From Hyphomicrobiales bacterium (GTDB taxonomy: Bacteria; Pseudomonadota; Alphaproteobacteria; Rhizobiales; JAKSCL01): a DNA stretch of 35,058 nucleotides. The notes under the pieces are model-generated. The model was not told the origin of the DNA. It did not search any database and saw nothing but the letters and a program-made list of their open reading frames with translations. The translations under genes were made by a program, and so were the position numbers. The stretch spans positions 1 to 35,058 of the forward strand of contig JAKSCL010000193.1 of assembly GCA_022360615.1 (NCBI GenBank), in the 5' to 3' direction. Below, in pieces: positions 25,214-34,047 of this stretch (position 1 is its first letter; each line of letters begins with the position of its first letter).

Positions 25214-26140
25214 TCACAGCGCCGGCGAACCACAAGCCGTTTGCGGATAGATCATGAGATGAACGCCGCAAGCCTCATCGGGCGCGATCGCAAGACGGTC
25301 CTTGCCATCCGTCACTGGAACCCCCGCCCCTTTCAGAAAGGCCCGTGTCTTTTCCAGATCAGCGCTGACGAGCCCGACAGACACGGCAGAGGGCGCTGCC
25401 GGCACGGGGCCGCCCACAAGCGCCCGTGCCGCATCCGGCGTAAGGAACCGCAAACGCCCCCGGTCCAGCGGAATGACGGTCTCGCCATCGGCGTCTATGG
25501 GCGTCTTTCCGGTGAAACGTTCAAACCGCGCCGCGCTTTCCTCCGGATTTTCGACGGCAAAGACGGTTTCGGCGAGGCCAAGAAGACCGTTTTCTTTCGG
25601 CAGGAGCCGGTTCTGCCAGACATGCTCGGGCGTCAGATGGGTCAGCGCCTGCAACCGCCCTTCCGGGATCGAACCGAGCTTTGCACGGATCACGGTGAAA
25701 GCCGCTTCCACCTCCGCTCCCGTTTCGCCGTCCACCAAGCGCCGCAGATGGACGGTTGGATGGAGTTCAAAGCCCCGCTCGACAAGCGTTTCAGCATAGC
25801 GTTCCGCATCCGGCACGGTGAAGGCAATCAAGTGCACGCCCACATGCCGGGCGATCGCACCGCGCATGTGCTGGCTCACCACCGTGTCAACGCCCTCAAC
25901 CGGCGTCAGGAATTCCAGATAGCCAAGCGGCAGGACTGCAAGACGGTTGGCCGAGCCGACAAGCACGGGTTCGCCCGTCTCAGGATGCCGGTCCTTGTGA
26001 ATGGCGAGTGGGGTCAGCGGAAAACCCATGCGCTCGAAGGCTTTGGCCGCGATATCGATATCAGGCAGCATCCAGCCCACATGATCGAGAAAAATCTCGT
26101 CCGTTGCCGGCACTTGCCTGTCCGTCCAAGGAATATGCAC
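25214..26140 (-). CDS. VOC (glyoxalase/dioxygenase-fold) family protein
   Basis: This 308-residue protein starts with the vicinal-oxygen-chelate pattern FLDHVGWMLPDIDIAAKAFE followed by RMGFPLTPL, where the histidine is a potential metal ligand. A second half-domain appears around VFAVENPEESAARFERFTG, and a third segment around VSVGLVSADLEKTRAFLKGA. A conserved VGVHLIAFTVPDAERYAETL block lies between. The first part resembles the glyoxalase-like domain (Pfam Glyoxalase_3) found beside catabolic genes. It may isomerise, open or cleave a substrate with a metal, but the reaction is not known. It begins 12 bases after the TauE-type gene and is almost surely co-transcribed with it and the ThDP enzyme. 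Confidence 0.82.
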   Translation of the reverse strand: MHIPWTDRQVPATDEIFLDHVGWMLPDIDIAAKAFERMGFPLTPLAIHKDRHPETGEPVLVGSANRLAVLPLGYLEFLTPVEGVDTVVSQHMRGAIARHVGVHLIAFTVPDAERYAETLVERGFELHPTVHLRRLVDGETGAEVEAAFTVIRAKLGSIPEGRLQALTHLTPEHVWQNRLLPKENGLLGLAETVFAVENPEESAARFERFTGKTPIDADGETVIPLDRGRLRFLTPDAARALVGGPVPAAPSAVSVGLVSADLEKTRAFLKGAGVPVTDGKDRLAIAPDEACGVHLMIYPQTACGSPAL

Positions 26141-26152
26141 GGCCGATCCCCC

Positions 26153-26911
26153 CTAACTGCCAAAAAGAACCCGCGAGAGCGCCTGAATGAGAATGGCGGC
26201 CGAAGTGATCGCCGCAAAGCCGAGTACCAGCCTGCGGTACCGCTTATCCGCAAACCCGATCAGGCGGTAGGACAGGAAAGCGCCTGCAATCACCGCAGGC
26301 ATCAGGAGCGCCGCATAGACGAAGTGTTTCACGCCCAGAAAACCGCTTACCCACAGCGCCAAAAGGCTTGGCAAAACGCCGATTGCGAAAAAGGCGTTCA
26401 TGGTGGCGCGCGCCTTTTCCGGCTCCTGGTTCTGATAAAGAAGCGCCATGGGGATCGAGCCGACCGCGGTGATCGTCCCGAGTATGCCGGAGAAGAAACC
26501 GCCAACCGGAAGCGTGCGTTTCGAAAACGGGATCGGCACATTGGCCACGCTTATCGCCACCGTGATCAGAAGGGCAATGGCGAAGACAATGGCAAACTGC
26601 TCGGTCGCCTCGACCATGGACAAAAGCCAAGCCGCTGCCGCCACGCCGAAAAGACGTCCGAAAAGAGCGATCCACACTTCATTAAAGGCGACATGCTCGA
26701 GACGCCCGGCAATCCCCACAATCGCCGATGACATGCCGAGCATGATGACAAGCGCCGGCACCAGATCAGGCAGAAGGAAAAACAAAACCGGAGCGACAAT
26801 CAGCCCAAGACCCATGCCGAGCGTTGCCTGGATGGCAGCACCCGCAAAAACGACGAGCACAACGCCTAAGACCGTCAGCGGCCCCATCTGAGCGATGTCG
26901 CCGAAGATCAT
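26153..26911 (-). CDS. TauE/SafE-type membrane permease
   Basis: This 252-residue integral membrane protein has about eight helices. The family's conserved first helix pair includes AAIQATLGMGLGLIVAPVLF and PALVIMLGMSSAIVGIAGRL. The repeated second half is GGFFSGILGTITAVGSIPMA, then a LLYQNQEPEKARATM loop and FLSYRLIGFADKRYRRLVLG. TauE/SafE proteins move small anions, such as sulfite, sulfoacetate or other organosulfur compounds, often outward. The start ATG at 26911 is preceded by a GC-rich purine stretch; a longer in-frame form to 27028 overlaps the upstream gene and lacks support. It sits between the ThDP enzyme (37 bases upstream) and the VOC gene, which suggests it exports a product of that pathway. 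Confidence 0.88.
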   Translation of the reverse strand: MIFGDIAQMGPLTVLGVVLVVFAGAAIQATLGMGLGLIVAPVLFFLLPDLVPALVIMLGMSSAIVGIAGRLEHVAFNEVWIALFGRLFGVAAAAWLLSMVEATEQFAIVFAIALLITVAISVANVPIPFSKRTLPVGGFFSGILGTITAVGSIPMALLYQNQEPEKARATMNAFFAIGVLPSLLALWVSGFLGVKHFVYAALLMPAVIAGAFLSYRLIGFADKRYRRLVLGFAAITSAAILIQALSRVLFGS

Positions 26912-26948
26912 CCGCCGGCCCCGCGTGTAGCAATACGGGGCTCGGACC

Positions 26949-28664
26949 TTAGGCGATCCATTCGCTGACCGGGGCGTTCGCTTCCTGCAAGGGCTGGGAG
27001 ATGATGTCGACAAGCGCCGGGCCGTCATGGGCCACAGCGGCTGTCAAGGCCGGCCTTAAGTCACCGGGGTTCTCGACACTGAAGGTCTTCAACCCATAGG
27101 CGGCCGCAACCTTCGCGTGGTCGGTCCGGGAGAAATCGACGGAGAAGTACCGCTCGCCGAAGCCTGTCTTCTGGCCAGCCTTGATCCAGCCATAGACGGC
27201 GTTCGAGAAGACGATGAAGGTGATGGGAAGCCCCAGCCGCATCACGGTCTCGAATTCGCCGACGGAGAAGCCGAAACTGCCATCGCCCATGACGGAAACG
27301 ACTTTGGCGTTCGGCCGTCCGACCTGCGCGCCCATCGCGGCAGCGAGCGAGTAGCCAAGCGCGCCATGCGCCCGGTTCGAAAAGAAATGACGGCCCGGCC
27401 GCGCCAGTTTGAAATAGGCCGAGAAGTAAGGACATGGCGTGCCGGGATCGGCAACGACGACCGCATCACCGGGCAGGATGTCGTTCAGTTCGGCAACAAC
27501 CCGCTCCGGCCGGATCGGGCGTTCATCGGAGGCCGCAAGCGGATTGAAGACGGCGAATTTTTCTTCCCGCGCCTTCGCGGCGCGGGCCGCGCCGCCAAAA
27601 CTGCGCGACAAGGTCTCATCGGCATCGAGCGCATCGTTGATGGCGGCAAGCGAAAGGCGGGCATCTGCCGCGAGCGCGACTTTTGTCTCGTAGTTGGCTG
27701 AAATCGCCATGGGGTTGGTATCGATATGGAGGATCGTTGTACCGGCTGCCGGATAACGCCAGCGCTCCGTGGTGACCGAGCCGGCCCGGCAGCCGATATA
27801 AACAACAAGATCGGCTTCCTCGACGACCGTTCGCGTCGCAACGACACCGCCATTCGAACCGACAACGCCCAGACAGTTCGGATGGATTTCGGCCAAGCTC
27901 CCCTGCCCCGACACTGTGGTCGCAACCACGATGTCCAGCCGCTCTGCAAGCCGTTGCAGCTCAGCCTCGGCACCCGATATGACGACACCCCCGCCGCAAA
28001 CGATGACCGGGTTCTTCGCATCGAGAAGCATGCGCACGAACCGCTCCACCTCGGCTGGATCGGGTGCTGCCCGCCATGCCGGATAGGTTGCAAACGCCTC
28101 CTGAGCCCAGATTTCGTCTGGATCGACCGGCGCCTTTTGCACATCGAAAGGCAGCCCCAAATGCGCCGAGCCCGGCGTGCCGGTCGTCATTGCGCGGAAA
28201 GCGGAACGGATCATGGACGGCAGTCCCGCGGACGTGTCGGCAACCGCGTTCCATTTCGTCAAGGGCGCCATCAAGCCTTTTTGGTCGAGTTCGGTCAGCG
28301 GGAACTTCCCCGCAGAAGGCACCGCCACATCCGTCGTGATCGCAAAGACGGGAATGGAGGACTCACCCGCTTCCACGAGCCCTGGCAGGATGTAGGTGGC
28401 CCCGCCACCGCTCGGCCCCTCGCAGACACCCACCTTATGCGTGACCCGTGCATAACCGTCAGCCATGTAGCAGGCATGGCGCTCGTCCCGCGTCAGGATA
28501 TGCGTCATATTGTGGTCGAGCCGGTAGAGCGCGTCATAGAAGGGCAGCGAGGTGTCGCCGCAAAGGCCGAAAATGTGGCTCACGCCATGCGCCTCGAGGA
28601 GACGAACCACCGCCTCCGCGCCTGTCATCATGTTCTGGCGATGCTGGGGGGCGGTTTCATTCAT
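26949..28664 (-). CDS. Thiamine diphosphate-dependent enzyme (acetolactate synthase-like)
   Basis: This is a 571-residue three-domain ThDP enzyme. The N-terminal Pyr domain has GAEAVVRLLEAHGVSHIFGL and the catalytic E61 (TRDERHACYMADGYARVT). The central domain has KNPVIVCGGGVVISGAEAEL. The C-terminal domain has the cofactor motif GDGSFGFSVGEFETVMRLGL (from residue 460) ending near N488. Relatives decarboxylate 2-oxo acids or transfer acetyl units (acetolactate synthase, sulfoacetaldehyde acetyltransferase, benzoylformate decarboxylase). The sequence around CEGPSGGGATYILPGL does not match the sulfoacetaldehyde enzyme well, so I leave the reaction open. AAGGAG lies 10 bases before the ATG; the frame is open to 28814, but that extension runs into the promoter region. 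It heads the TauE-VOC operon. Confidence 0.88.
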   Translation of the reverse strand: MNETAPQHRQNMMTGAEAVVRLLEAHGVSHIFGLCGDTSLPFYDALYRLDHNMTHILTRDERHACYMADGYARVTHKVGVCEGPSGGGATYILPGLVEAGESSIPVFAITTDVAVPSAGKFPLTELDQKGLMAPLTKWNAVADTSAGLPSMIRSAFRAMTTGTPGSAHLGLPFDVQKAPVDPDEIWAQEAFATYPAWRAAPDPAEVERFVRMLLDAKNPVIVCGGGVVISGAEAELQRLAERLDIVVATTVSGQGSLAEIHPNCLGVVGSNGGVVATRTVVEEADLVVYIGCRAGSVTTERWRYPAAGTTILHIDTNPMAISANYETKVALAADARLSLAAINDALDADETLSRSFGGAARAAKAREEKFAVFNPLAASDERPIRPERVVAELNDILPGDAVVVADPGTPCPYFSAYFKLARPGRHFFSNRAHGALGYSLAAAMGAQVGRPNAKVVSVMGDGSFGFSVGEFETVMRLGLPITFIVFSNAVYGWIKAGQKTGFGERYFSVDFSRTDHAKVAAAYGLKTFSVENPGDLRPALTAAVAHDGPALVDIISQPLQEANAPVSEWIA

Positions 28665-29075
28665 GATATGAGCGCTCCTTTTTGGGATTGTCGTTAGTAT
28701 GCGAACAAGCAGGTTCCCGAGAAAGGTCGGTATACTACCCCATGTCAAGACACACCGGGAAACGCATGGCTGACACGCACCCGCGCCGCAGCTGAGGCCC
28801 TGGAAAACGAGCAAGATTTTCCGGAAAAAAGCCTTTTTTGAGTGAAAGTCCGCCCAACTTGCAGGAGAACTCGGTTTGTACGTAGACTAACAGTTGCCGT
28901 TGCGTATGCTCCGGTGTTGACGGGATTTGTCATCTTTTTCACACCGCGACGTTTCCAGCGCTCGACAAAAAACACCGACGCCCCGACCGGCTAAGAGCCA
29001 GGAGGGAGCGCGAACAGGGTTATGGTTTGGAACCTTCCAAACCCATGCGACAGAGGCAGACACAGGAGAACGCCA
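28665..29075. promoter_or_regulatory. Divergent control region with paired TAGTAT half-sites
   Basis: These 411 bases lie between the divergent ThDP-enzyme and TAXI-TRAP operons. Two TAGTAT(G/A)C half-sites occur in opposite orientation, at 28695-28702 (plus) and within GGTATACTACC at 28729-28739 (minus). They may form an operator for a GntR-like or similar regulator. The minus strand has a perfect TTGACA at 28743-28748, just before the second half-site. A 12-bp palindrome TTTTCCGGAAAA is at 28817-28828. A possible plus promoter is TTGCAG with TAGACT 18 bases on (about 28858-28887). No regulator gene is in the window, and no gene is evident inside the region. Confidence 0.45.
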
Positions 29076-30089
29076 ATGACACATTTTGATCGCCGCCGGG
29101 TGATGCTCGGCCTTGCCGGCACCGCCGGTCTTACGGCCTTCGCGCCTGGTTTCGGGACAGGCAGTTCGGCATTCGCCCAGAGCAGCATTTACCAGTGGGG
29201 CTCATCGAGCCTCGGCTCCACCGGATATCAGATCATCACGGTGCTGGCGGCCGCCGCTTCGCGTTTCACCGACGGACGCCATGCCTCGCTGTCGACGGCG
29301 GGCGGCGCTGAAAACATGGCGCTTCTTGGCGAAGGCCTTCTCGACTTCGGCCAGTCGACCACCACTGACTGGCATCCTGCGATTAACGGTCTTGGCCGCT
29401 ACGAGGGCAAGCCTGTCGACGCCGTTCAGGTGCTCTCTTACATGGTCTGGCAGTGCACGCCGATGGTGCTGGCCGATTCCGGCATCAACACGATCGACGA
29501 TCTGAAGGGCAAGCGCATTATGCCGGCGGCCGCAGGCGGCGCGACCAATGGCCTCTTCCAGACCTTCTTCGAAGCCGCCGGGCTGCAAGAAGAGGTGGAG
29601 TGGACCTACGGCTCGTGGAGCGAAACCTATGACGCGCTCGCAGCCGGCGCAGTCGACTGCATACCCTCCCTTCTCACCTCGGGCGATCCCTCCGGCATCC
29701 TGCAGCGCCTCGAAGCGAACAGGCAGGTGAAGGTATTGCCCATCTCGGAAGAGCTGATCGAAAAGGCCCAAGTCCTCAACCCTGGGGTCATGGCCTCCAC
29801 CGTCGAACCGTCAAGCTGGGCAACTCTTTCGGAGCCGACGCTGATGCTTTCCTTCGGCGGCGTGCTTGCCACCCGGCCCGACCTCCCGGCAGAGCTTATT
29901 TATGAGATCACCAAGGCGATCTACGAGAATGCCGATTTCGTCAAGGACAAGGGTGGCGCAAGGCTCAAGCACATCGATCTGGAGTTTGCGACCCGCTTCC
30001 TCATCCCGGCCTATCCGGTGCATGCCGGCGCTGCGCAGTACTTCAAGGAGCAGGGCGTTTGGCGGGATGACCTGAAAGAGCAGGCCTGA
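29076..30089 (+). CDS. TAXI family TRAP transporter solute-binding protein
   Basis: This 337-residue periplasmic binding protein starts with the Tat-like signal MTHFDRRRVMLGLAGTAGLT, probably cleaved after AFA at 34. The mature N-terminus IYQWGSSSLGSTGYQIITVL corresponds to the TAXI opening G-x-x-x-G-x-x-Y. GRHASLSTAGGAENMALLGE and LLDFGQSTTTDW are typical TAXI segments. LKGKRIMPAAAGGATNGLFQ and WTYGSWSETYDALAAGAVDC lie in the second lobe. It binds an unknown, probably acidic ligand (TAXI members are linked to glutamate, 2-oxoglutarate and other organic acids). AGGAG is 8 bases before the ATG at 29076. The permease gene follows, so the two form one transporter. Confidence 0.9.
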   Translation: MTHFDRRRVMLGLAGTAGLTAFAPGFGTGSSAFAQSSIYQWGSSSLGSTGYQIITVLAAAASRFTDGRHASLSTAGGAENMALLGEGLLDFGQSTTTDWHPAINGLGRYEGKPVDAVQVLSYMVWQCTPMVLADSGINTIDDLKGKRIMPAAAGGATNGLFQTFFEAAGLQEEVEWTYGSWSETYDALAAGAVDCIPSLLTSGDPSGILQRLEANRQVKVLPISEELIEKAQVLNPGVMASTVEPSSWATLSEPTLMLSFGGVLATRPDLPAELIYEITKAIYENADFVKDKGGARLKHIDLEFATRFLIPAYPVHAGAAQYFKEQGVWRDDLKEQA

Positions 30090-30132
30090 GACTGCAAACG
30101 CATATATCTTTCAGTGAAAGCAATTGAGTGAC

Positions 30133-32094
30133 ATGAAGCCGTTATCCGGCGAGAAAATACCTTCCGGCGCGGCGCAAACCGCGCCGGAGACGTTTTCAAA
30201 GCTGACCCATATTCTCATCGTCATCACCGCGCTCGCCATGGTGGCGATCCACGTTCTTCAGGCCGCCCAGTTCGTTTTTCCCTCCGGCCAGTTCCGCAAC
30301 TTCCACCTGGGCTTTGCCGTCCTTCTCAGCTGTTTGATGCTGATCGAAAGCACAAAGTCCGGGGCCGTTTTCAAGAAGGCGCTGCTTGCCGTCATGGCCG
30401 TCATCACCATCGCCGTGATGACGTATATCCACATTGAGTACCGCGAACTCACCGAGGTCCGCAGCTTCCTACCCAATCAGACGGATATTCTGGTCGCGGT
30501 CCTGCTCCTTGGGGTGACGCTCATTGTTTCCGGCATTCAATGGGGCTGGACGATCCCCGCCCTTGCACTTCTCGGCCTTGCCTATGGCTATTGGGGCTAT
30601 CTCCTGCCGGGCGACATCCTGGTGCATGCCGGACTCTCGCCGCAACGGCTTATGGCCTATACCTCGATCCCCTATTTCCAGGGCCTGCTTGGCGGGCTGA
30701 CGAGCCTCTCGGGCAACACTATTTTCATGTTCATGCTCTTCGGAGGCGCGCTGAAAGCGACGGGCGCGATCGATTTCATCGTGAAGATCGGCTTCGCGCT
30801 CGGCCGGCGCAGCCGTGCGGGCCCCGCGCTTGTCGCCGTCGCCTCAAGCGGCCTGATGGGCACCGTATCGGGTTCGACCGTGGCGAACGTCGCCTCGACG
30901 GGCGCGATTACCATACCCCTTATGAAGCGCTATGGTTTCAAGCCGCATTTCTCAGGCGCAGTGGAGGCCGTCTCCTCGACCGGAGGGCAACTCATGCCGC
31001 CGGTCATGGGGCTTGCCGCCTTCTTGATCGTCGGCATAACCGGCATCCCATATGCCGAGGTGATGATCGCGGCGATAGCGCCCGCCATCATCTACTATGT
31101 GTTTTTGATGGGAGCCGTGCATCTGCGCGCCGTCAATCTCGGCCTCGATGCGCGCGACGCCGCCATGGAAGGCGATGACGGTACGCCTTTCGCGAGCGCC
31201 GCGATGCGGCAATGGCATCTGGCCGCCGCCATTATCGCGCTCATCTACTTGCTTGTGACCGGCATCCCGGCCGGGACAGCCGCCCTTTACGCCTTTGCGC
31301 TGCTGCTCGGTCTCGACTTCCTGATGTGCGCTGCCGCCAACCGTTTCTCGCTTGACGGCTTCAAGACCGGCATGATGCGCATCGTCGACGCCTTTGTCGA
31401 AGGCGCAAAAAGCGGCGCGATGGTCGCAACCGTCATCGCGGTTATCGGCGTTCTCATTGAAATCCTGACCATCACCGGCTTCGCTCAAAAGCTTTCATTT
31501 GCGATGCTGGAACTCTCGGACGGCAGGCTCGTGACGCTCTCCGTCATCGTCGCCATCTCCTGCCTCGTCTTCGGCCTCGGTCTTCCCACCTCGGCGTCAT
31601 ACTTCATCGTCGCGCTGTTTGGGGCCCCGGCTCTTGTACAGCTTGGCGTGCCGCTTCTGGCCGCCCACATGTTTGTTTTCTATTTCGCCAATCTTTCGGC
31701 AATCACCCCGCCCGTCGCGGTCGCGGCCCTTGTCGGCGCCAATATCGCGAAGGCGAATTTCTGGGCGACGGGCTTTACCGCCGTACGGCTTGGATTGCCG
31801 GGCTTTCTTCTACCGTTCCTGTTTATTTTCGAGCCGCAGATCCTCGGCGTCACGGGAACGGTGTTCGATCAGCTTATCGCAATCGTCCAGGCCCTGCTCG
31901 CCATTGCGGCCCTCAACTTCGCAATCGAAGGCCGGATGGTGGGGACACTCAGGGCCTGGGAGCGGGCGCTGTTGCTGTTATGCTCCATAGGCCTTCTTTT
32001 TCCGAACGAGGAAGCCTCCCTCACCGCCTTGGCCGTTGCGGCTGCCGTCGGCATCCGCCATGCCATAGCCGCACGCGCTTCAGGAGATGCATGA
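30133..32094 (+). CDS. TRAP transporter fused permease (TAXI type, DctQM fusion)
   Basis: This fused TRAP permease of about 653 residues has roughly 16-18 membrane helices. The N-terminal four-helix DctQ-like part includes FSKLTHILIVITALAMVAIH and HLGFAVLLSCLMLIESTKSG. The DctM-like part has the signature GNTIFMFMLFGGALKATGAI, SSGLMGTVSGSTVANVASTG and AVEAVSSTGGQLMPPVMGLA. Such fused permeases pair with TAXI binding proteins and drive secondary, usually Na+ or H+ coupled, uptake of organic acids. ATG at 30133 is used, but a TTG at 30124 is also possible. It follows the binding protein by 43 bases, and its stop overlaps the next gene's start (ATGA), so a gamma-glutamyltransferase-type enzyme is translationally coupled to the transporter. 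Confidence 0.92.
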   Translation: MKPLSGEKIPSGAAQTAPETFSKLTHILIVITALAMVAIHVLQAAQFVFPSGQFRNFHLGFAVLLSCLMLIESTKSGAVFKKALLAVMAVITIAVMTYIHIEYRELTEVRSFLPNQTDILVAVLLLGVTLIVSGIQWGWTIPALALLGLAYGYWGYLLPGDILVHAGLSPQRLMAYTSIPYFQGLLGGLTSLSGNTIFMFMLFGGALKATGAIDFIVKIGFALGRRSRAGPALVAVASSGLMGTVSGSTVANVASTGAITIPLMKRYGFKPHFSGAVEAVSSTGGQLMPPVMGLAAFLIVGITGIPYAEVMIAAIAPAIIYYVFLMGAVHLRAVNLGLDARDAAMEGDDGTPFASAAMRQWHLAAAIIALIYLLVTGIPAGTAALYAFALLLGLDFLMCAAANRFSLDGFKTGMMRIVDAFVEGAKSGAMVATVIAVIGVLIEILTITGFAQKLSFAMLELSDGRLVTLSVIVAISCLVFGLGLPTSASYFIVALFGAPALVQLGVPLLAAHMFVFYFANLSAITPPVAVAALVGANIAKANFWATGFTAVRLGLPGFLLPFLFIFEPQILGVTGTVFDQLIAIVQALLAIAALNFAIEGRMVGTLRAWERALLLLCSIGLLFPNEEASLTALAVAAAVGIRHAIAARASGDA

Positions 32095-33884
32095 GAATGT
32101 TCACGACACGACCCGAGATCACCGGAACCTATGGCGTCGTCTCGACCACCCATTGGCTTGCCTCCGCCGTCGCCATGGGTGTTCTTGAGAAAGGCGGCAA
32201 TGCCTTTGACGCGGCAATCGCCGCCGGTTTTACGATCCAGGTCGCCGAGCCGCATCTGAATGGTCCAGGCGGTGAGTTCCCTGCAATCTTCCATTCCGCC
32301 CGTGACGGGCGCATCCGGGTCATGTGCGCCCAGGGCGTCGCGCCGGAAAAGGCAACAATCGCCCATTTTCGCGAATTGGGGCTTTCGACCGTCCCCGGCA
32401 GCGGTCTGTTGTCGGCCATGGTGCCGGGCGCCTTTGGCGGCTGGATGACTCTCTTGAGGGATTACGGCACGATCTCGGTGCGCGATGCGCTTTCGCCCGC
32501 GATCTATTACGCTGAAACGGGCATCCCGGTCTTGCCTAAGATCGCGACCTTCATCGGCCGTGTGCAAAAGCTCTTCACCGAAGAGTGGACGGCCTCGGGC
32601 GCCGTCTATCTGGACAATGGCAAGGTGCCCGAGGTCGGCAGCTTCCTCTCCAACCCTGCGATCGCCGCCACATATCGGCGGATTATCCATGAAGCCGAAG
32701 CAGCGGGCGCAGGCCGCGAGGCGCAGATCGAAACCGCCAAGTCCGCTTGGTATCAGGGCTTTATCGCCGAGGCCATCGACCGCTTCTATACGCATGAACC
32801 CGTGCTCGATTCATCGGGCCGCTATCACAAAGGCCTGCTGCGCGGGGGCGACATGGCCGCGTGGGATGCAACCTACGAAGAGCCGGGAACGTTGAATTAC
32901 CGCAACTACACCGTCTGCAAGACGGATTTCTGGGGCCAGGGGCCGGTAATGCTGCAAACGCTCGCCATGCTCGAACCGCTCGGCCTTTCAAACCTGCCGG
33001 CCGACGGTCCTGACTATGTGCATCTGGTTGTCGAGGCCATGAAACTCGCCTTCGCCGACCGCGAAGCATGGTATGGCGACCCGAATTTCGTCGACGTTCC
33101 GAGAGAAACCCTGCTCTCGGCCGCCTATGCCACGGCCCGGCGCGAACTGATCGGCGAGACCGCATCGCCCGACCTGCGGCCAGGCGCGCCGGATGGCCGT
33201 ACACCCAATATCGATGCCGCACTCGCCGCCGATGGCGATCCCGGTGAGATCGGACACTACTTCAGCCTTGGCGAGCCGACCGTGCAGCCAACCGGCGAAG
33301 CGCGCGGCGACACCGTTCACATCGACGTCATCGACCGCCACGGCAATATGATTGCGGTGACGCCATCGGGTGGCTGGCTGCAATCGGCGCCTGTCATCCC
33401 CGAACTCGGCTTCTGCCTCAACACCCGCGGCCAGATGTTCTGGCTCGACGAGAACTCGCCGTCATCGCTCCAGCCAAAGAAAAGGCCGCGGACGACGCTG
33501 TCCCCCTCTTTCGCGCTCAAAGACGGAAAACCCTATCTCGCCTGGGGCACGCCCGGCGGCGATCAGCAAGACCAGTGGCAGACGCTCCTTTTCCTCAACC
33601 ATGTCGAAAAGGGCATGAACCTACAAGAGGCGATAGATCATCCGGCGTTTCACACCGAGCACTTTCCGCTCTCTTTCTGGCCGCGTGGCAGGCAGCCAGG
33701 CCGGCTCGTCGTGGAAAACCGCTATCCCGAAGCCACCCTGGCCGAATTGAAACGGCGCGGCCACGATGTCGTGCGCGGCGACGACTGGTCCGAAGGCCGC
33801 CTGTGCGCGGCATCGAAATCAGGCGATGTGCTGAGGGCGGCCGCCAATCCGCGCGGCATGCAGGGCTACGCGGCCGGGCGCTAA
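32091..33884 (+). CDS. Gamma-glutamyltransferase family (Ntn-hydrolase) enzyme
   Basis: This 597-residue protein belongs to the gamma-glutamyltransferase/cephalosporin acylase family of self-cleaving Ntn hydrolases. GNAFDAAIAAGFTIQVAEPH and LNGPGGEFPAIF near the N-terminus match the large-subunit start. The nucleophilic threonine lies in GDTVHIDVIDRHGNMIAVTP, where DTVH aligns with the TTH of classical enzymes; the second threonine is valine. WGTPGGDQQDQWQTLLFLNH replaces the usual GSPGG block near the C-terminus. I see no signal peptide, so it probably works in the cytoplasm on an imported amide. The start overlaps the permease stop (ATGA) with AGGAG close by; a second ATG at 32097 is better spaced. 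The substrate is unknown; glutathione or a gamma-glutamyl amide is a guess. Confidence 0.88.
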   Translation: MRMFTTRPEITGTYGVVSTTHWLASAVAMGVLEKGGNAFDAAIAAGFTIQVAEPHLNGPGGEFPAIFHSARDGRIRVMCAQGVAPEKATIAHFRELGLSTVPGSGLLSAMVPGAFGGWMTLLRDYGTISVRDALSPAIYYAETGIPVLPKIATFIGRVQKLFTEEWTASGAVYLDNGKVPEVGSFLSNPAIAATYRRIIHEAEAAGAGREAQIETAKSAWYQGFIAEAIDRFYTHEPVLDSSGRYHKGLLRGGDMAAWDATYEEPGTLNYRNYTVCKTDFWGQGPVMLQTLAMLEPLGLSNLPADGPDYVHLVVEAMKLAFADREAWYGDPNFVDVPRETLLSAAYATARRELIGETASPDLRPGAPDGRTPNIDAALAADGDPGEIGHYFSLGEPTVQPTGEARGDTVHIDVIDRHGNMIAVTPSGGWLQSAPVIPELGFCLNTRGQMFWLDENSPSSLQPKKRPRTTLSPSFALKDGKPYLAWGTPGGDQQDQWQTLLFLNHVEKGMNLQEAIDHPAFHTEHFPLSFWPRGRQPGRLVVENRYPEATLAELKRRGHDVVRGDDWSEGRLCAASKSGDVLRAAANPRGMQGYAAGR

Positions 33885-33999
33885 AGGCCCAATGCCAAAC
33901 GCATACCTCACGCTGGCACCCGGCCTTGTGCCGGAGGCTAATCAAATACTCGATTGTCGTCCTCGAACCCGTTCCGAGGATTCAATACCAGTTTCCTTA

Positions 34000-34047
34000 G
34001 CGCGTGTTCCGGAAAAGTGCACGCTGTTTTCAGAAAGGAACATGCGC
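34000..34047. repeat. Imperfect palindromic element (REP-like)
   Basis: The arms GCGCGTGTTCC (34000-34010) and GGAACATGCGC (34037-34047) pair over 11 bases with one G-T wobble. Inside them GAAAA and TTTTC can form a second stem. The GTTCCGGAAAAGTG sequence is like the dispersed palindromic repeats I recall from Rhizobiales genomes. Only one copy of this length is in the window, so membership of a repeat family is inference. Confidence 0.5.

Noticed and set aside
25151-26731. A 526-codon open frame on the plus strand opposite the VOC and TauE genes
   Set aside because: It is rich in Arg, His and Gln with no domain, spans two real genes and their gap, and is the usual antisense shadow of GC-rich coding DNA.
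33958-33992. tRNA-like arm ending in CCA near 33990
   Set aside because: The hairpin has no GTTCGANTC T-loop and no matching acceptor, D or anticodon arms.
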